Part shown: piece by piece, positions 8,693 through 16,887 of the stretch
Position numbering within the stretch: the stretch's first letter is position 1
How the letters are laid out: every line of letters starts with the position of its first letter
Source: Pantoea allii
GTDB taxonomy: Bacteria; Pseudomonadota; Gammaproteobacteria; Enterobacterales; Enterobacteriaceae
Reading direction: 5' to 3'
DNA: 64,000 bases
NCBI RefSeq assembly: GCF_002307475.1
Contig: NZ_NTMH01000035.1
Span: 1 to 64,000 of the forward strand
Position numbers and translations under genes: made by a program
The notes under the pieces: model-generated
The model's database searches: none
Told to the model about the DNA's origin: nothing
The model's input: only the letters and a program-made list of their open reading frames with translations

Positions 8693-9685
8693 ATGTCATA
8701 TGCGCTTACCGCGCGAGCAGCGTTGTTCACCCTCGCCGCCGCGCTTCCCCTGACCACTCCGGCGCAGGCCGCCGCCAATACCCACTGCGCCGAAAGCAGC
8801 ATGACGTTGCCGCCCGGCGCGCTTTACCCCAACGGCATCGCCCGCGCGGCGGACGGCACGCTGTATGTCGGCCTGATCACCAGCGGCAACGTGCTGCGCA
8901 AACAGCCGGGTAAAGCGTGGGACACCTTTTTCCCCGGCGCTGACACGGTGTTCGCCTCAAACGCGCTGCGGCTGGACGAACGGCGCGGGCTGCTGTGGGG
9001 CAATTCACCGGACTTCCTCCCCGGCGGCAAAACGCGCGCCAACCGCATCTATGCGCTGAACGTTGCGGATGGCACGCTCAACCGCAGCCTGGCGCTGCCA
9101 GCGGGGGAAATGGGCAACGATATCGTGCTCAGCGCAGACGGTACGGTGTACGTGACGGAAACCCGCGGCGGTGGCATTCTACGCCTGCGGCCGGGTGAAA
9201 CGGCATTCAGTAATTTGTATCAGGATGGGCGGTTAGTGGCCCCCGGCGGGTTGGGCGCCGCCGGTATCGTACTGCTCGACGACCGGCAGATGGCTGTCGC
9301 CAATTTCGGCACCGGTAAGCTCTACACCCTCAGCTATAACGATCCAAAACCGCAGCTGACAGAAATGCAGCTGCCGCGACTGATTGAAAATCCGGACGGA
9401 ATGGGCCAGGCGCCGGACGGCGCGCTGATCGTGCTGGAGAACGGGATCCAGAGCGGCCAAGGGCGGATTCTGCGGATTGCATCCCCTAAGGCGGCAGGCA
9501 TGCACCAGCTTGAGGTATTGCGCGAAGGCATGGAGTCGCCGGTCAATCTGACTATCACTCCACAAGGCTGCGCATTCGTCAGCGAGGCGCGCATCCGCCA
9601 TCGCCTGCTGCCCGGCCATGAAACCGAAGTGCCCGACAGCTTCCACCTCTATCAACTGCCCTTGCCTCTCAGCGCCGTGCAATAA
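8693..9685 (+). CDS. Exported SMP-30/gluconolactonase-like beta-propeller protein
   Basis: A 330-residue protein with a Sec signal peptide (hydrophobic stretch ending near TTPAQAAA, about residue 26). The rest reads as repeated beta-propeller blades: GIARAADGTLYVGL, NDIVLSADGTVYVTETRGGGI, ENPDGMGQAPDGALIVLENG, and a closing SPVNLTITPQGCAFVSE. These x-x-x-D-G-x-x-Y/L-V repeats are characteristic of SMP-30/gluconolaconase/LRE-like enzymes, which are calcium-dependent lactonases. Two cysteines (THCAES near the mature N terminus and QGCAF near the C terminus) could be paired in the periplasm. It closes the SDR-AKR operon, so a periplasmic lactonase step is plausible but unproven. Confidence 0.8.
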   Translation: MSYALTARAALFTLAAALPLTTPAQAAANTHCAESSMTLPPGALYPNGIARAADGTLYVGLITSGNVLRKQPGKAWDTFFPGADTVFASNALRLDERRGLLWGNSPDFLPGGKTRANRIYALNVADGTLNRSLALPAGEMGNDIVLSADGTVYVTETRGGGILRLRPGETAFSNLYQDGRLVAPGGLGAAGIVLLDDRQMAVANFGTGKLYTLSYNDPKPQLTEMQLPRLIENPDGMGQAPDGALIVLENGIQSGQGRILRIASPKAAGMHQLEVLREGMESPVNLTITPQGCAFVSEARIRHRLLPGHETEVPDSFHLYQLPLPLSAVQ

Positions 9686-9808
9686 ACTCTACGCCGTCTC
9701 TGCGGGCGGCAATCTCACTGCGTTACAAACCCGCCGTGTGCAACGTTCCCCATTTTTACCTGTGACAGCCAGATTGCACGCAGGGCTAGTAGGGGCTGCC
9801 TGGAAAAA

Positions 9809-10432
9809 GGAAAATATCCTACGCTAAGTACTGCATTGGAACTCTCTCGCGCCAATCCTGCCATGACCCGTAAACACTTCAGTGTGGTCTGGAGCGGACG
9901 GTGCGCGAACTGAACAGCGAGAGTTGTATCAGCCTGGAAGAGGCGCCGCCAGCAAAGCAGCAGATCGTGTGCTCCCGTTCGTTTGGGAAAGGGTCATTGA
10001 GTATGAACACATGAGGCAGGCAATCTGTCAGCATGCCGAACGGGCGGCCGTAAAATTGAGGGGGAAAAGCAATACTGCAGACAGGTTTGTGCATTCATAA
10101 AAACCTCACCTTTTTCGCCCGGTGAGACTTACTACGGGAATGTTGCTTCAGAGACACTGATGTCTCCCAGTCAGGATTCCAGGGACACTATTGAAGCTGC
10201 AATGAGAGCGCTTGACCGGGTATGGATAAGTGGCCATCGCTATGCCAAAGCAGGCGTTATGCTTAACGACTTCACTCCTTCAGGTGTAGCCCAGCTCAAC
10301 CTCTTTGATGAAATTCAACCCAGAGCGAACAGTAAGCATCTGATGCGGGTCAAAGGAATCGTATTGTTATTGAGGCATTCAACTTCGGGTGTTATAAAAC
10401 CGGGAGTGTTTGAAAATGCCAAAGCGGGATAA
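9809..10432 (+). pseudogene. umuC: umuC remnant (DNA polymerase V catalytic subunit, C-terminal half)
   Basis: Pieces of UmuC can be followed through four reading-frame segments. First comes TALELSRANPAMTRKHFSVV, then LERTVRELNSESCISLEEA with KQQIVCSRSFG. MRQAICQHAERAAVKL follows, and last SQDSRDTIEAAMRALDRVW with HRYAKAGVMLNDFTPSGVAQLNLFDE, the conserved DUF4113 tail. Each break is explained by loss of one base (near 9890, 9990 and 10060). The N-terminal polymerase palm with its catalytic acidic residues is absent. UmuC is the error-prone Y-family polymerase of the SOS response, often carried by mobile elements. This copy cannot work and marks island decay next to tRNA-Phe. Confidence 0.75.
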
Positions 10433-10722
10433 AAGATGCCTAAAAATAATACACGTCTCATTATGTAGTTTTCCCTTAATAAACTTGGTTAGTGCTCCCC
10501 ATTAATGCATTTCTGTAATTTAGTACGAGCTTATCTATGCCGAACCTGCTTGTTGCTCTCGGCGATGGAGGCATTGCTCATCAGTGCTATCACCGCCCGT
10601 CTGCTCCGCGCATCCTTTCGTAGAAATCTCGGCTTTCACCCAATCCCGGAAACCAAAACCTTACCATCACCTAAATCAAGCCCACTCACCCACTGAAGTA
10701 CAGCTTTAAAGCCCCCCCAACG

Positions 10723-10747
10723 CAAAAACCCCCGCCGAAGCGAGGGT
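10723..10747 (-). terminator. Intrinsic terminator of tRNA-Phe
   Basis: Read on the minus strand, ACCCTCGC-UUCG-GCGGGGGU forms an 8-bp stem with one G-U pair, capped by the very stable UUCG tetraloop and followed by five T. It starts 10 bases after the tRNA CCA end. Confidence 0.85.
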
Positions 10748-10757
10748 TTCAAATTTG

Positions 10758-10833
10758 TGGTGCCCGAACCCGGAATCGAACCAGGGACACGGGGATTTTC
10801 AATCCCCTGCTCTACCGACTGAGCTATTCGGGC
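10758..10833 (-). tRNA. tRNA-Phe (GAA)
   Basis: A 76-nt tRNA on the minus strand. It starts GCCCGAATAGCTCAGTCGGT, has anticodon GAA in the loop ATTGAAAATCC, the T-arm GGTTCGATTCC, and an encoded CCA end. The acceptor stem GCCCGAA pairs fully with TTCGGGC. It differs from E. coli tRNA-Phe at only a few paired positions. A promoter and a terminator flank it, so it is a single-gene transcript. Its 3' end faces the decayed accessory region on its left, the usual geometry for tRNA-targeting integrases. I found no second copy of the 3' end in the window by eye. Confidence 0.97.
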
Positions 10834-10843
10834 AACGGGGCGC

Positions 10844-10872
10844 ATTAAACCTTATGCAGGCCCCAGCGTCAA
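10844..10872 (-). promoter_or_regulatory. Sigma-70 promoter of tRNA-Phe
   Basis: On the minus strand TTGACG (-35, 10867-10872) and TTTAAT (-10, 10844-10849) are separated by exactly 17 bp. They are followed by a GC-rich discriminator GCGCCCC just before the tRNA, as in stringently controlled stable-RNA promoters. Confidence 0.8.
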
Positions 10873-11127
10873 ACGCTTTTCACAAAAATGAAATCAACTG
10901 ACGGGTTTTCCATCAACCCGGATAGTCACGGACGAAAATTTAACGATGCGCTCAAAAAGACACCGGATTTTCGCGCTGCCGAACGCCCTCTGACAGGCGA
11001 TTTTTCGCTGCTATTTTGCTTTATCCACGATTTATCCGCGCTCTTTTTCCCAACCGTTTTTTTGCCATAAATCCGTCATCTGCGCTCATTACTCTAAGAT
11101 TATTCCTGGACAATCAAGAGCCGCATC

Positions 11128-12357
11128 ATGCAGTTACCCGCCTCTGTGAATACTGTGATTTCCGCCTCAAGCCGTTATGACGCACGGGTGCTCTGCATTG
11201 ATGTTCCTTTTGTCAGCCCCGACACGGATAACCGTGCCGTGATGGCGCTCTTTGCCGAGCATAAAGATCTTATCGGCCTGCCCGTGGTTGAAAACGGCAA
11301 GCCGTTTGGCATGATTAACCGCCACATCTTTTTGTCGCAGATGGCGCGCCCGTTTTTCCCCGAACTCTATGACCGCAAAAGCTGTATCGCCTTTATGGAT
11401 AAGTTCCCGCTGGTGATTGACGTGGAAAATACCCTGGAAAGCGTCGCACAGCAGGTGGTGGCTAACGGCGATAAGTCTGTGGCCGATGGGTTTATCCTGA
11501 CCGAGCACGGGCACTATATCGGCATTGGTTTAGGGATCGATCTGATTCGCCGCGTCTCCGATCTACAGGCGCGCCAGCATCAGCAGATTTTACAGAGCAT
11601 TGATTATGCGCGGGTGATTCAGGACGCGATGCTGGACCGCTCCAACCAGTTAATCGCTTCCCTGCTCGACGACTGGTGTTTGTACTGGCAACCACGTGAC
11701 GGTGTGGGGGGAGATTACTATGCCTTTCACCGTCACGACAGCGGCTGGCTGGCGGTGATCGCCGACTGCACAGGCCACGGGATTCCCGGAGCCTTTATGA
11801 CGGTGATTTTGCAGTCTGCGCTGGAAAACGCGCTGCGCGAGGCCGATCTCCAGGCCCCGTCCAGCATACTGCATGCCCTTAACCACCATATCAAACAGAC
11901 GCTCGGCCAGCTGAATGCCTCTCAGCAAACGTCACTCTCTAACGACGGCTGCGATGCCATTGTGATATCGGTCGATACCGAGCGGCATCAGCTGCGCTGG
12001 GCCAGCGCCCGAACCCAGGCGTTTATGCTCAGCCACATCAGTAAAGAAATTACCTCGCTCAGTCAGGATCGCGTCGGCGTCGGCTATACCGATACGCCAG
12101 AAGACTATCACTGGCCTGAGCAGAGCTTAGCGTTTAACCGTGGCGACATGCTGTTTGTGCTGACAGATGGCGTCACCGACCAGCCGGGTGGCGAGCGCAA
12201 TATCATGTTTGGTAATAAGCGCATCCAGTCTCTGCTGATGCGTTATCAGCAGTTGCCCATGCCGCAATTATCACTGGCGTTTCAGCAAGATTATTTAAGC
12301 TGGCAAGGTAACCAGGCGCGACGCGATGACGTCACCTGGTTTGGCTTTCGCTATTGA
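11128..12357 (+). CDS. siaA: SiaA-type PPM/SpoIIE phosphatase with N-terminal CBS-like region
   Basis: A 409-residue protein. Residues about 20-140 look like a pair of CBS-type sensory modules (IGLPVVENGKPFGMINRHIFL and VADGFILTEHGHYIGIGLG), then a linker helix, then a PPM/SpoIIE phosphatase domain from about 180. The metal-binding acids are visible in DGVGGDYY (191-198), IADCTGHGIPGAF (Asp213), LTDGVTDQ, and the final RRDDVTWFGFR. In Pseudomonas SiaA is membrane-bound with a HAMP domain and dephosphorylates SiaC. Here no membrane segment is seen, so the sensor part differs. CAAGAG precedes the ATG by 7 bases. It heads a four-gene operon with siaB, siaC and siaD, whose order supports the assignment. 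The gene symbol is given by operon homology. Confidence 0.85.
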   Translation: MQLPASVNTVISASSRYDARVLCIDVPFVSPDTDNRAVMALFAEHKDLIGLPVVENGKPFGMINRHIFLSQMARPFFPELYDRKSCIAFMDKFPLVIDVENTLESVAQQVVANGDKSVADGFILTEHGHYIGIGLGIDLIRRVSDLQARQHQQILQSIDYARVIQDAMLDRSNQLIASLLDDWCLYWQPRDGVGGDYYAFHRHDSGWLAVIADCTGHGIPGAFMTVILQSALENALREADLQAPSSILHALNHHIKQTLGQLNASQQTSLSNDGCDAIVISVDTERHQLRWASARTQAFMLSHISKEITSLSQDRVGVGYTDTPEDYHWPEQSLAFNRGDMLFVLTDGVTDQPGGERNIMFGNKRIQSLLMRYQQLPMPQLSLAFQQDYLSWQGNQARRDDVTWFGFRY

Positions 12358-12373
12358 CCGCACCGGGAAGAAA

Positions 12374-12940
12374 ATGAAAAACGAGTCACTACGGGGTCTG
12401 CCCTTCAATACCGAATCGCAGTCCGGCCTTATTGCACTACAGTACACCGGCTTTTTTTCACCCCAGAACATCACGGCAATGGGTGAAGTGGTCAAACTGT
12501 TTCTGGAAAACCATGAGCAGTCGCAAAAGGTCAGACGGCGGCTGTTCTCCAGCTTTGTCGAGATTGCACAAAACATTTTACGTTACTCTCAGGACAGCCG
12601 GGCGCTGAGCCATAACGATCAGCTGTATCGCTTTGGTTCATTGAGCCTGCGCTACGATGATGGTCGCTACTATCTGGAAAGCGCTAACCTGGTCGCCAGT
12701 GACGCCACTCATCAGCTGCGCGGTGATTTGGATTCGCTGCGGGTGATGAATGCGGATGAAATTAAACAAGCTTATCGAAACCGGTTACGCGCTGAGAGTC
12801 CGGTCTGGAGCAAAGGCGCAAATATCGGCTTGCTTACCCTGGCGCGCGACGTCAGTGAACCGCTGGAATATTGTTTCCAGCCACTGGAGGCCAGCGAGCT
12901 CTCTGCCTTTTGGTTAAAGGCCACTATCTGCCATGACTGA
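12374..12940 (+). CDS. siaB: SiaB-type kinase (DUF6272 family)
   Basis: A 188-residue protein, start at ATG 12374 behind GGGAAG, 16 bp after the phosphatase gene; an in-frame ATG at 12326 would overlap the phosphatase and has no ribosome site. SFVEIAQNILRYSQDSR resembles the N-box helix of GHKL ATPases. GANIGLLTLARDVSEPLEY resembles the segment near the nucleotide lid. In Pseudomonas, SiaB phosphorylates SiaC and so keeps it from activating SiaD. Position between phosphatase and SiaC-like genes gives the same toggle here. It is soluble and probably cytoplasmic. The assignment rests on length, motif and context. Confidence 0.78.
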   Translation: MKNESLRGLPFNTESQSGLIALQYTGFFSPQNITAMGEVVKLFLENHEQSQKVRRRLFSSFVEIAQNILRYSQDSRALSHNDQLYRFGSLSLRYDDGRYYLESANLVASDATHQLRGDLDSLRVMNADEIKQAYRNRLRAESPVWSKGANIGLLTLARDVSEPLEYCFQPLEASELSAFWLKATICHD

Positions 12941-13337
12941 AGAAACCCTTATGCAAACCATTCAACTTACCGCCACTGAATGTACGCCCGCCGTAGAGTT
13001 TGACTTTGCGGCCCACCGATTCTCCCTGAAAGGAGAATCCTGGCCCGAGAACGCCGCCGCCTTTTACCGGCCGCTGCAAAGCGCGCTGGAGTGCTGGCAA
13101 CCGCAGGCCAGCCAACCGGCAGAGGTGAATATTGACCTGAGCTATTTCAACAGCTCAAGCACCAAGATGCTGTTTGGGCTGTTCGATCAGTTCAACAGGC
13201 TGGCGCAGAACGGCTGCACGATAATACTCAACTGGTTCTATGATGCCGAAGACGACGTTTCGGAAGAGTTTGGCGAGGAGCTGTCGCTGGATTTCACCGC
13301 GTTAACCGTGAAGCTGCATGCGGAACAGCGCCAATGA
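12933..13337 (+). CDS. siaC: SiaC-type phospho-switch protein (DUF1987 family)
   Basis: A 134-residue protein overlapping the siaB stop by 8 bases, which suggests translational coupling; a second ATG at 12951 is a possible alternative start. PENAAAFYRPLQSALE and LSYFNSSSTKMLFGLFDQF match the DUF1987/SiaC pattern. In Pseudomonas SiaC, a Thr in the equivalent N-T-S-S-x-K turn is phosphorylated by SiaB. Here the turn is N-S-S-S-T-K, so the aligned residue is Ser. Unphosphorylated SiaC binds and activates the diguanylate cyclase SiaD. It overlaps siaD by 4 bases. The C terminus is acidic (DAEDDVSEEFGEE). Confidence 0.82.
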   Translation: MTEETLMQTIQLTATECTPAVEFDFAAHRFSLKGESWPENAAAFYRPLQSALECWQPQASQPAEVNIDLSYFNSSSTKMLFGLFDQFNRLAQNGCTIILNWFYDAEDDVSEEFGEELSLDFTALTVKLHAEQRQ

Positions 13338-14044
13338 CGCAACTTAACGAGCTGTTTCTGGAAGAAACCCAGGCACTCAATCAGGCCAGCCATATCGCGG
13401 CGCAGCAAAGCCTGCACGCCGAAGAGTATCGCCAGGCGTTGCTGCAGCTTAACAGCCACTACCAGCGGCTGATGCGGGAAACCTACCGGCTAATCTCGCG
13501 CAGCGATCGGGCAGAGCGTGAGCTGAACCGGGTGAATGAACAGCTTAATGAGCTGGCAACAGAGCTGGAGTACAAAGCCACGCACGATCCCCTGACCAAT
13601 GTCTGGAACCGCAGCGCCATTATTCAACGCATCAGCGACACGCTGGATCAAACACCAGCGGCCTTAATCATCCTCGATATCGACTTTTTTAAACGCATCA
13701 ATGATGAATACGGGCATCCCGTCGGAGATAAGGTGATTTGCGAGCTGGTGCAGCGCATTCAGCGTAATACGCCCGACATGGCCAGCATCGGCCGTATTGG
13801 CGGTGAAGAGTTCACCATCATGTTACCCAACACCTGGCTGGGTGATGCGGTGATCGTTGCCGGGGCCATTCTTGCCTCATTAAACGCCTCGCCGCTTAAT
13901 GCCCTGCCAGAGCGGCTGGTCACGGCCAGCCTCGGCGTCAGCTGGGGCGCGGCGGGCACCCGGTTTGAAACGCTGTATACCCATGCCGATGCGGCGCTCT
14001 ACGATGCCAAAAAGCACGGGCGTAATCGGGTGTTCTTCCGCTAG
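13334..14044 (+). CDS. siaD: SiaD-type diguanylate cyclase
   Basis: A 236-residue GGDEF enzyme. Residues about 1-75 are helical and charged, likely a coiled coil (HAEEYRQALLQLNSHYQRL, then RAERELNRVNEQLNELATELEYK) that binds SiaC and drives dimerisation. The cyclase domain starts at THDPLTNVWNR and contains the active-site RIGGEEFTIML, so catalysis (2 GTP to c-di-GMP) should be intact. The canonical inhibitory RxxD five residues before GGEEF is not present (the nearest acid is in RNTPD, seven residues before). The ATG overlaps the siaC stop. The stop codon shares a CTAG with the stop of the convergent transpeptidase gene. Confidence 0.9.
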   Translation: MTQLNELFLEETQALNQASHIAAQQSLHAEEYRQALLQLNSHYQRLMRETYRLISRSDRAERELNRVNEQLNELATELEYKATHDPLTNVWNRSAIIQRISDTLDQTPAALIILDIDFFKRINDEYGHPVGDKVICELVQRIQRNTPDMASIGRIGGEEFTIMLPNTWLGDAVIVAGAILASLNASPLNALPERLVTASLGVSWGAAGTRFETLYTHADAALYDAKKHGRNRVFFR

Positions 14045-15924
14045 CCTGCCCGATGCTGTACCACCTCGACCGGCGGTGTGGTGGTCGGCGGCAGGAAGAT
14101 ATGGTCAAGCAGCTGGCGCATGACCGGCGCGGCAACCACGCCTTCACCTCCGCCGTTTTCCAGAATCAGGGCCACCGCCACTTTGGGATCGTTGAAGGGC
14201 GCGAAGGCAGTGTAAAACGTATGGTCGCGCAGCCGTACCGGAATCATTTTGGCGTTATAGGTCTGGTTTTCTTTCAGGCTAAATACCTGCGATGTCCCGC
14301 TTTTCGCAGCAATGCCGTAGGGCGCAGTATGGAAATATTTATAGCCTGTCCCGTTCGGTGCGTTGGCCATGCCAAACATGGCATGTCGCACCAGTGACCA
14401 GTACGGTGAATGCGGATCGCCAACCTGCGCCTGGGGCAGTTTAGCCTGATAGAGCTGAACGCTGGTGCCGCGCTGCGATTTTTCCAGCAGATGCGGCGCA
14501 ATCACCCGGCCATTATTAATTAACGTCACCAGCGCTTTCACCATCTGTATCGGGGTGGCAATCCAGTAGCCCTGCCCAATCCCCACCGACACCGTATCGC
14601 CCTGATACCACGGCTTTTTATGCACTTTCATTTTCCAGTCGCGGCTCGGTAGCAGCCCGCTGTACTCTTCGTTCAGGTCGATGCCCGTGGGCTGACCGTA
14701 ACCGAATTTGCTGAGCATGGTGTGAATACGATCGATGCCCATCATAAAGGCCACCTGATAGAAGAAGGTGTCGGCAGACTCTTCGATAGCTTTGGTGACA
14801 TCGAGCGTGCCGTGCCCGCTTTTTTTCCAGTCACGATAGCGACGATCGGTGCCCGGTAAGGTCCATGTCGGCCCACCAAAAAAGGTGGTTTGCGGGGTAA
14901 TCACATGGGTTAACAGCGCAGACATCGCCATATAGGGTTTTACGGTGGAAGCCGGGGGATAAAGGCCCTGCGTAACACGGTTGATCAGCGGCAGATTTTT
15001 ATCCTGCAGCAGCGTTTTGTAGGCCTTGTAGCTGATGCCTTTCACAAACGGGTTAGGATCGTAGCTGGGGCTGGAAACCATGGCCAGCACGGAGCCGTCG
15101 TGAGGGTCCTCCACCAGCAACGCGGCACGCTGCCCGGCCAGCAGGCTTTCAATATACTGCTGCAGATGCAGGTCCAGTGTCAGGGTGATGTTCTTACCCG
15201 CCACCGGGGGCACTTCTTTCAGCACCCGGACAATGCGCCCATGGTTATCCACTTCCACTTCCTGATAACCCGGCTTACCGTGCAGCAGGGATTCATAATA
15301 GCCTTCAATCCCCTGTTTACCGATGTTGTGGTCAGCCGCGTAGTTTTCTGCAATACCTTCTGCATTCAGCCGTTTGTAGTCATTGTCATTGATTTTAGAA
15401 ACGTAGCCGATGACGTGTGCCAGATCGGCCCCATAGGGATATTCTCTGTCCTGATAGGTATCAATGCTGACGCCGGTAAAGCGAAACTGGTTTACCGAAA
15501 AGCGCGCCACCTCTTCGTCGGTGAGTTCCTCTTTGAGGATAACCGGCTTATAGCGGCTGCTCTGGTGAAGATCGTGCTGAAAACGTTCTATATCGTCCGG
15601 GGTCAGATCGATAAGCGGCGTGAGCTGGCGCAGCACGTCTTTCATATCATCAACTTTATACGGGGTGATGGTGATGTCGTACCAGGTTACGTTGCGCACC
15701 AGCGGAATGCCGTTACGGTCAAAAATCAGCCCGCGCGTAGGCGCGATAGGGATCATCTTGATGTCGTTTTGATTTGAACGTGTCTGGTAATAGCTGTGAT
15801 CGCGTACCTGCAGGCGATACAGGTTTAAACCAAGAATGGTGAAGCAGATGCAGACCAGCACAAATGCCATCACGGCACGGCGTACAAATAACTTCTCTTC
15901 AGCGTCGAAATTTCGGAAATTCAT
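14041..15924 (-). CDS. PBP2-like peptidoglycan transpeptidase (second mrdA-type gene)
   Basis: A 627-residue class B penicillin-binding protein, close to E. coli PBP2 (633 aa) throughout. It has an N-terminal membrane anchor (about 15-37), a PBP dimer domain with APTRGLIFDRNG, then the transpeptidase domain. The active-site motifs are present: S326-T-V-K329, S383-A-D385 and KSGT near residue 540. PBP2 crosslinks the lateral wall with RodA during elongation. Here there is no rodA, rlpA or dacA beside it, as the standard mrdA locus would have, so this is probably a paralogue, like the alternative PBP2 of Salmonella. It converges on siaD with a 4-base overlap. The C-terminal tail differs from E. 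coli PBP2. Confidence 0.9.
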   Translation of the reverse strand: MNFRNFDAEEKLFVRRAVMAFVLVCICFTILGLNLYRLQVRDHSYYQTRSNQNDIKMIPIAPTRGLIFDRNGIPLVRNVTWYDITITPYKVDDMKDVLRQLTPLIDLTPDDIERFQHDLHQSSRYKPVILKEELTDEEVARFSVNQFRFTGVSIDTYQDREYPYGADLAHVIGYVSKINDNDYKRLNAEGIAENYAADHNIGKQGIEGYYESLLHGKPGYQEVEVDNHGRIVRVLKEVPPVAGKNITLTLDLHLQQYIESLLAGQRAALLVEDPHDGSVLAMVSSPSYDPNPFVKGISYKAYKTLLQDKNLPLINRVTQGLYPPASTVKPYMAMSALLTHVITPQTTFFGGPTWTLPGTDRRYRDWKKSGHGTLDVTKAIEESADTFFYQVAFMMGIDRIHTMLSKFGYGQPTGIDLNEEYSGLLPSRDWKMKVHKKPWYQGDTVSVGIGQGYWIATPIQMVKALVTLINNGRVIAPHLLEKSQRGTSVQLYQAKLPQAQVGDPHSPYWSLVRHAMFGMANAPNGTGYKYFHTAPYGIAAKSGTSQVFSLKENQTYNAKMIPVRLRDHTFYTAFAPFNDPKVAVALILENGGGEGVVAAPVMRQLLDHIFLPPTTTPPVEVVQHRAG

Positions 15925-16085
15925 CAGGCAGGTATTTTCAGTCTGGCATATTGTTATTTATTGTTCGTCTTCATGATAGTGACATAAGCGATCCTTGCCA
16001 GTGCCAAGATGCACAAGCCTGATGAAAAGTGTGTCATTTGATGAGAATGTTGCGAAAAGAACGGGAAGCGTAAATTTCTGACGCG

Positions 16086-16116
16086 TTAACCCGGCAACAG
16101 TACGCTGCCGGGTTAA
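16086..16116 (-). terminator. Hairpin after deoD
   Basis: TTAACCCGGCA and TGCCGGGTTAA form a perfect 11-bp stem with a 9-base loop, 24 bases after the deoD stop. The T-tract is weak, but this is the only strong structure in the gap and probably ends the deo operon transcript. Confidence 0.65.
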
Positions 16117-16140
16117 GGATGACATTAATGACGTCGGGGT

Positions 16141-16854
16141 TTAATCACCCAGCAGTACTGATTCCAGCGCAATCTTGATCATGTCATTAAAGGTTGTCTG
16201 ACGTTCTGCCGCGGTGGTCTGCTCATGGGTACGGATATGATCCGACACGGTGCAGATAGTCAGCGCTTTCGCACCAAACTCGGCGGCTACGCCGTAAATG
16301 CCTGCGGCTTCCATTTCAACGCCGAGAATGCCGTACTTCTCCATTACGTCAAACATCTGCGGATCGGGCGTGTAGAACAGGTCGGCAGAGAAGATATTCC
16401 CCACGCGCGCGTCGACGCCCAGATTTTTAGCCGCATCAACGGCGTTACGCACCATATCGAAGTCCGCAATCGCGGCAAAATCGTGATCTTTGAAGCGCAT
16501 ACGGTTGACTTTCGAGTCGGTAGACGCGCCCATGCCGATAACGATATCACGCAGTTTCACATCAGCACGCACGGCACCACAGGAACCCACACGGATAATT
16601 TTCTTCACGCCAAACTCGGTGATCAGCTCTTTCGTATAGATGGAGCAGGAGGGAATACCCATACCGTGGCCCATTACCGAGATTTTGCGGCCTTTGTAGG
16701 TGCCGGTATAACCCAGCATGCCGCGCACGTTATTCACCTCAACGGCATTTTCCAGAAAGGTTTCTGCAATGTGCTTCGCACGCAGCGGATCGCCCGGCAT
16801 CAGTACGACGTCTGCGAAATCACCCATTTCTGCATTAATGTGAGGAGTTGCCAT
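16141..16854 (-). CDS. deoD: Purine nucleoside phosphorylase DeoD
   Basis: A 237-residue hexameric-type purine nucleoside phosphorylase, which splits purine (deoxy)nucleosides with phosphate into base and (deoxy)ribose-1-phosphate. The phosphate and ribose site motifs [17 protein letters not shown] and RVGSCGAV are present, as are VEMEAAG (ribose binding) and CTVSDH with the catalytic Asp. It is last in deoCABD, 33 bp after deoB. The sequence is close to E. coli DeoD along its length. Cytoplasmic. Confidence 0.97.
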   Translation of the reverse strand: MATPHINAEMGDFADVVLMPGDPLRAKHIAETFLENAVEVNNVRGMLGYTGTYKGRKISVMGHGMGIPSCSIYTKELITEFGVKKIIRVGSCGAVRADVKLRDIVIGMGASTDSKVNRMRFKDHDFAAIADFDMVRNAVDAAKNLGVDARVGNIFSADLFYTPDPQMFDVMEKYGILGVEMEAAGIYGVAAEFGAKALTICTVSDHIRTHEQTTAAERQTTFNDMIKIALESVLLGD

Positions 16855-16887
16855 AATTCTCTATCCTTTTTAAAAATTTCGCTGTTT

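Noticed and set aside
10758..10833. Second copy of the tRNA-Phe 3' end as an att repeat
   Set aside because: No matching stretch found by eye in 1-10700; a computed search is needed to settle it.
10888..11070. 60-codon frame upstream of siaA
   Set aside because: No Shine-Dalgarno and atypical composition; the region holds the tRNA-Phe and siaA promoters.
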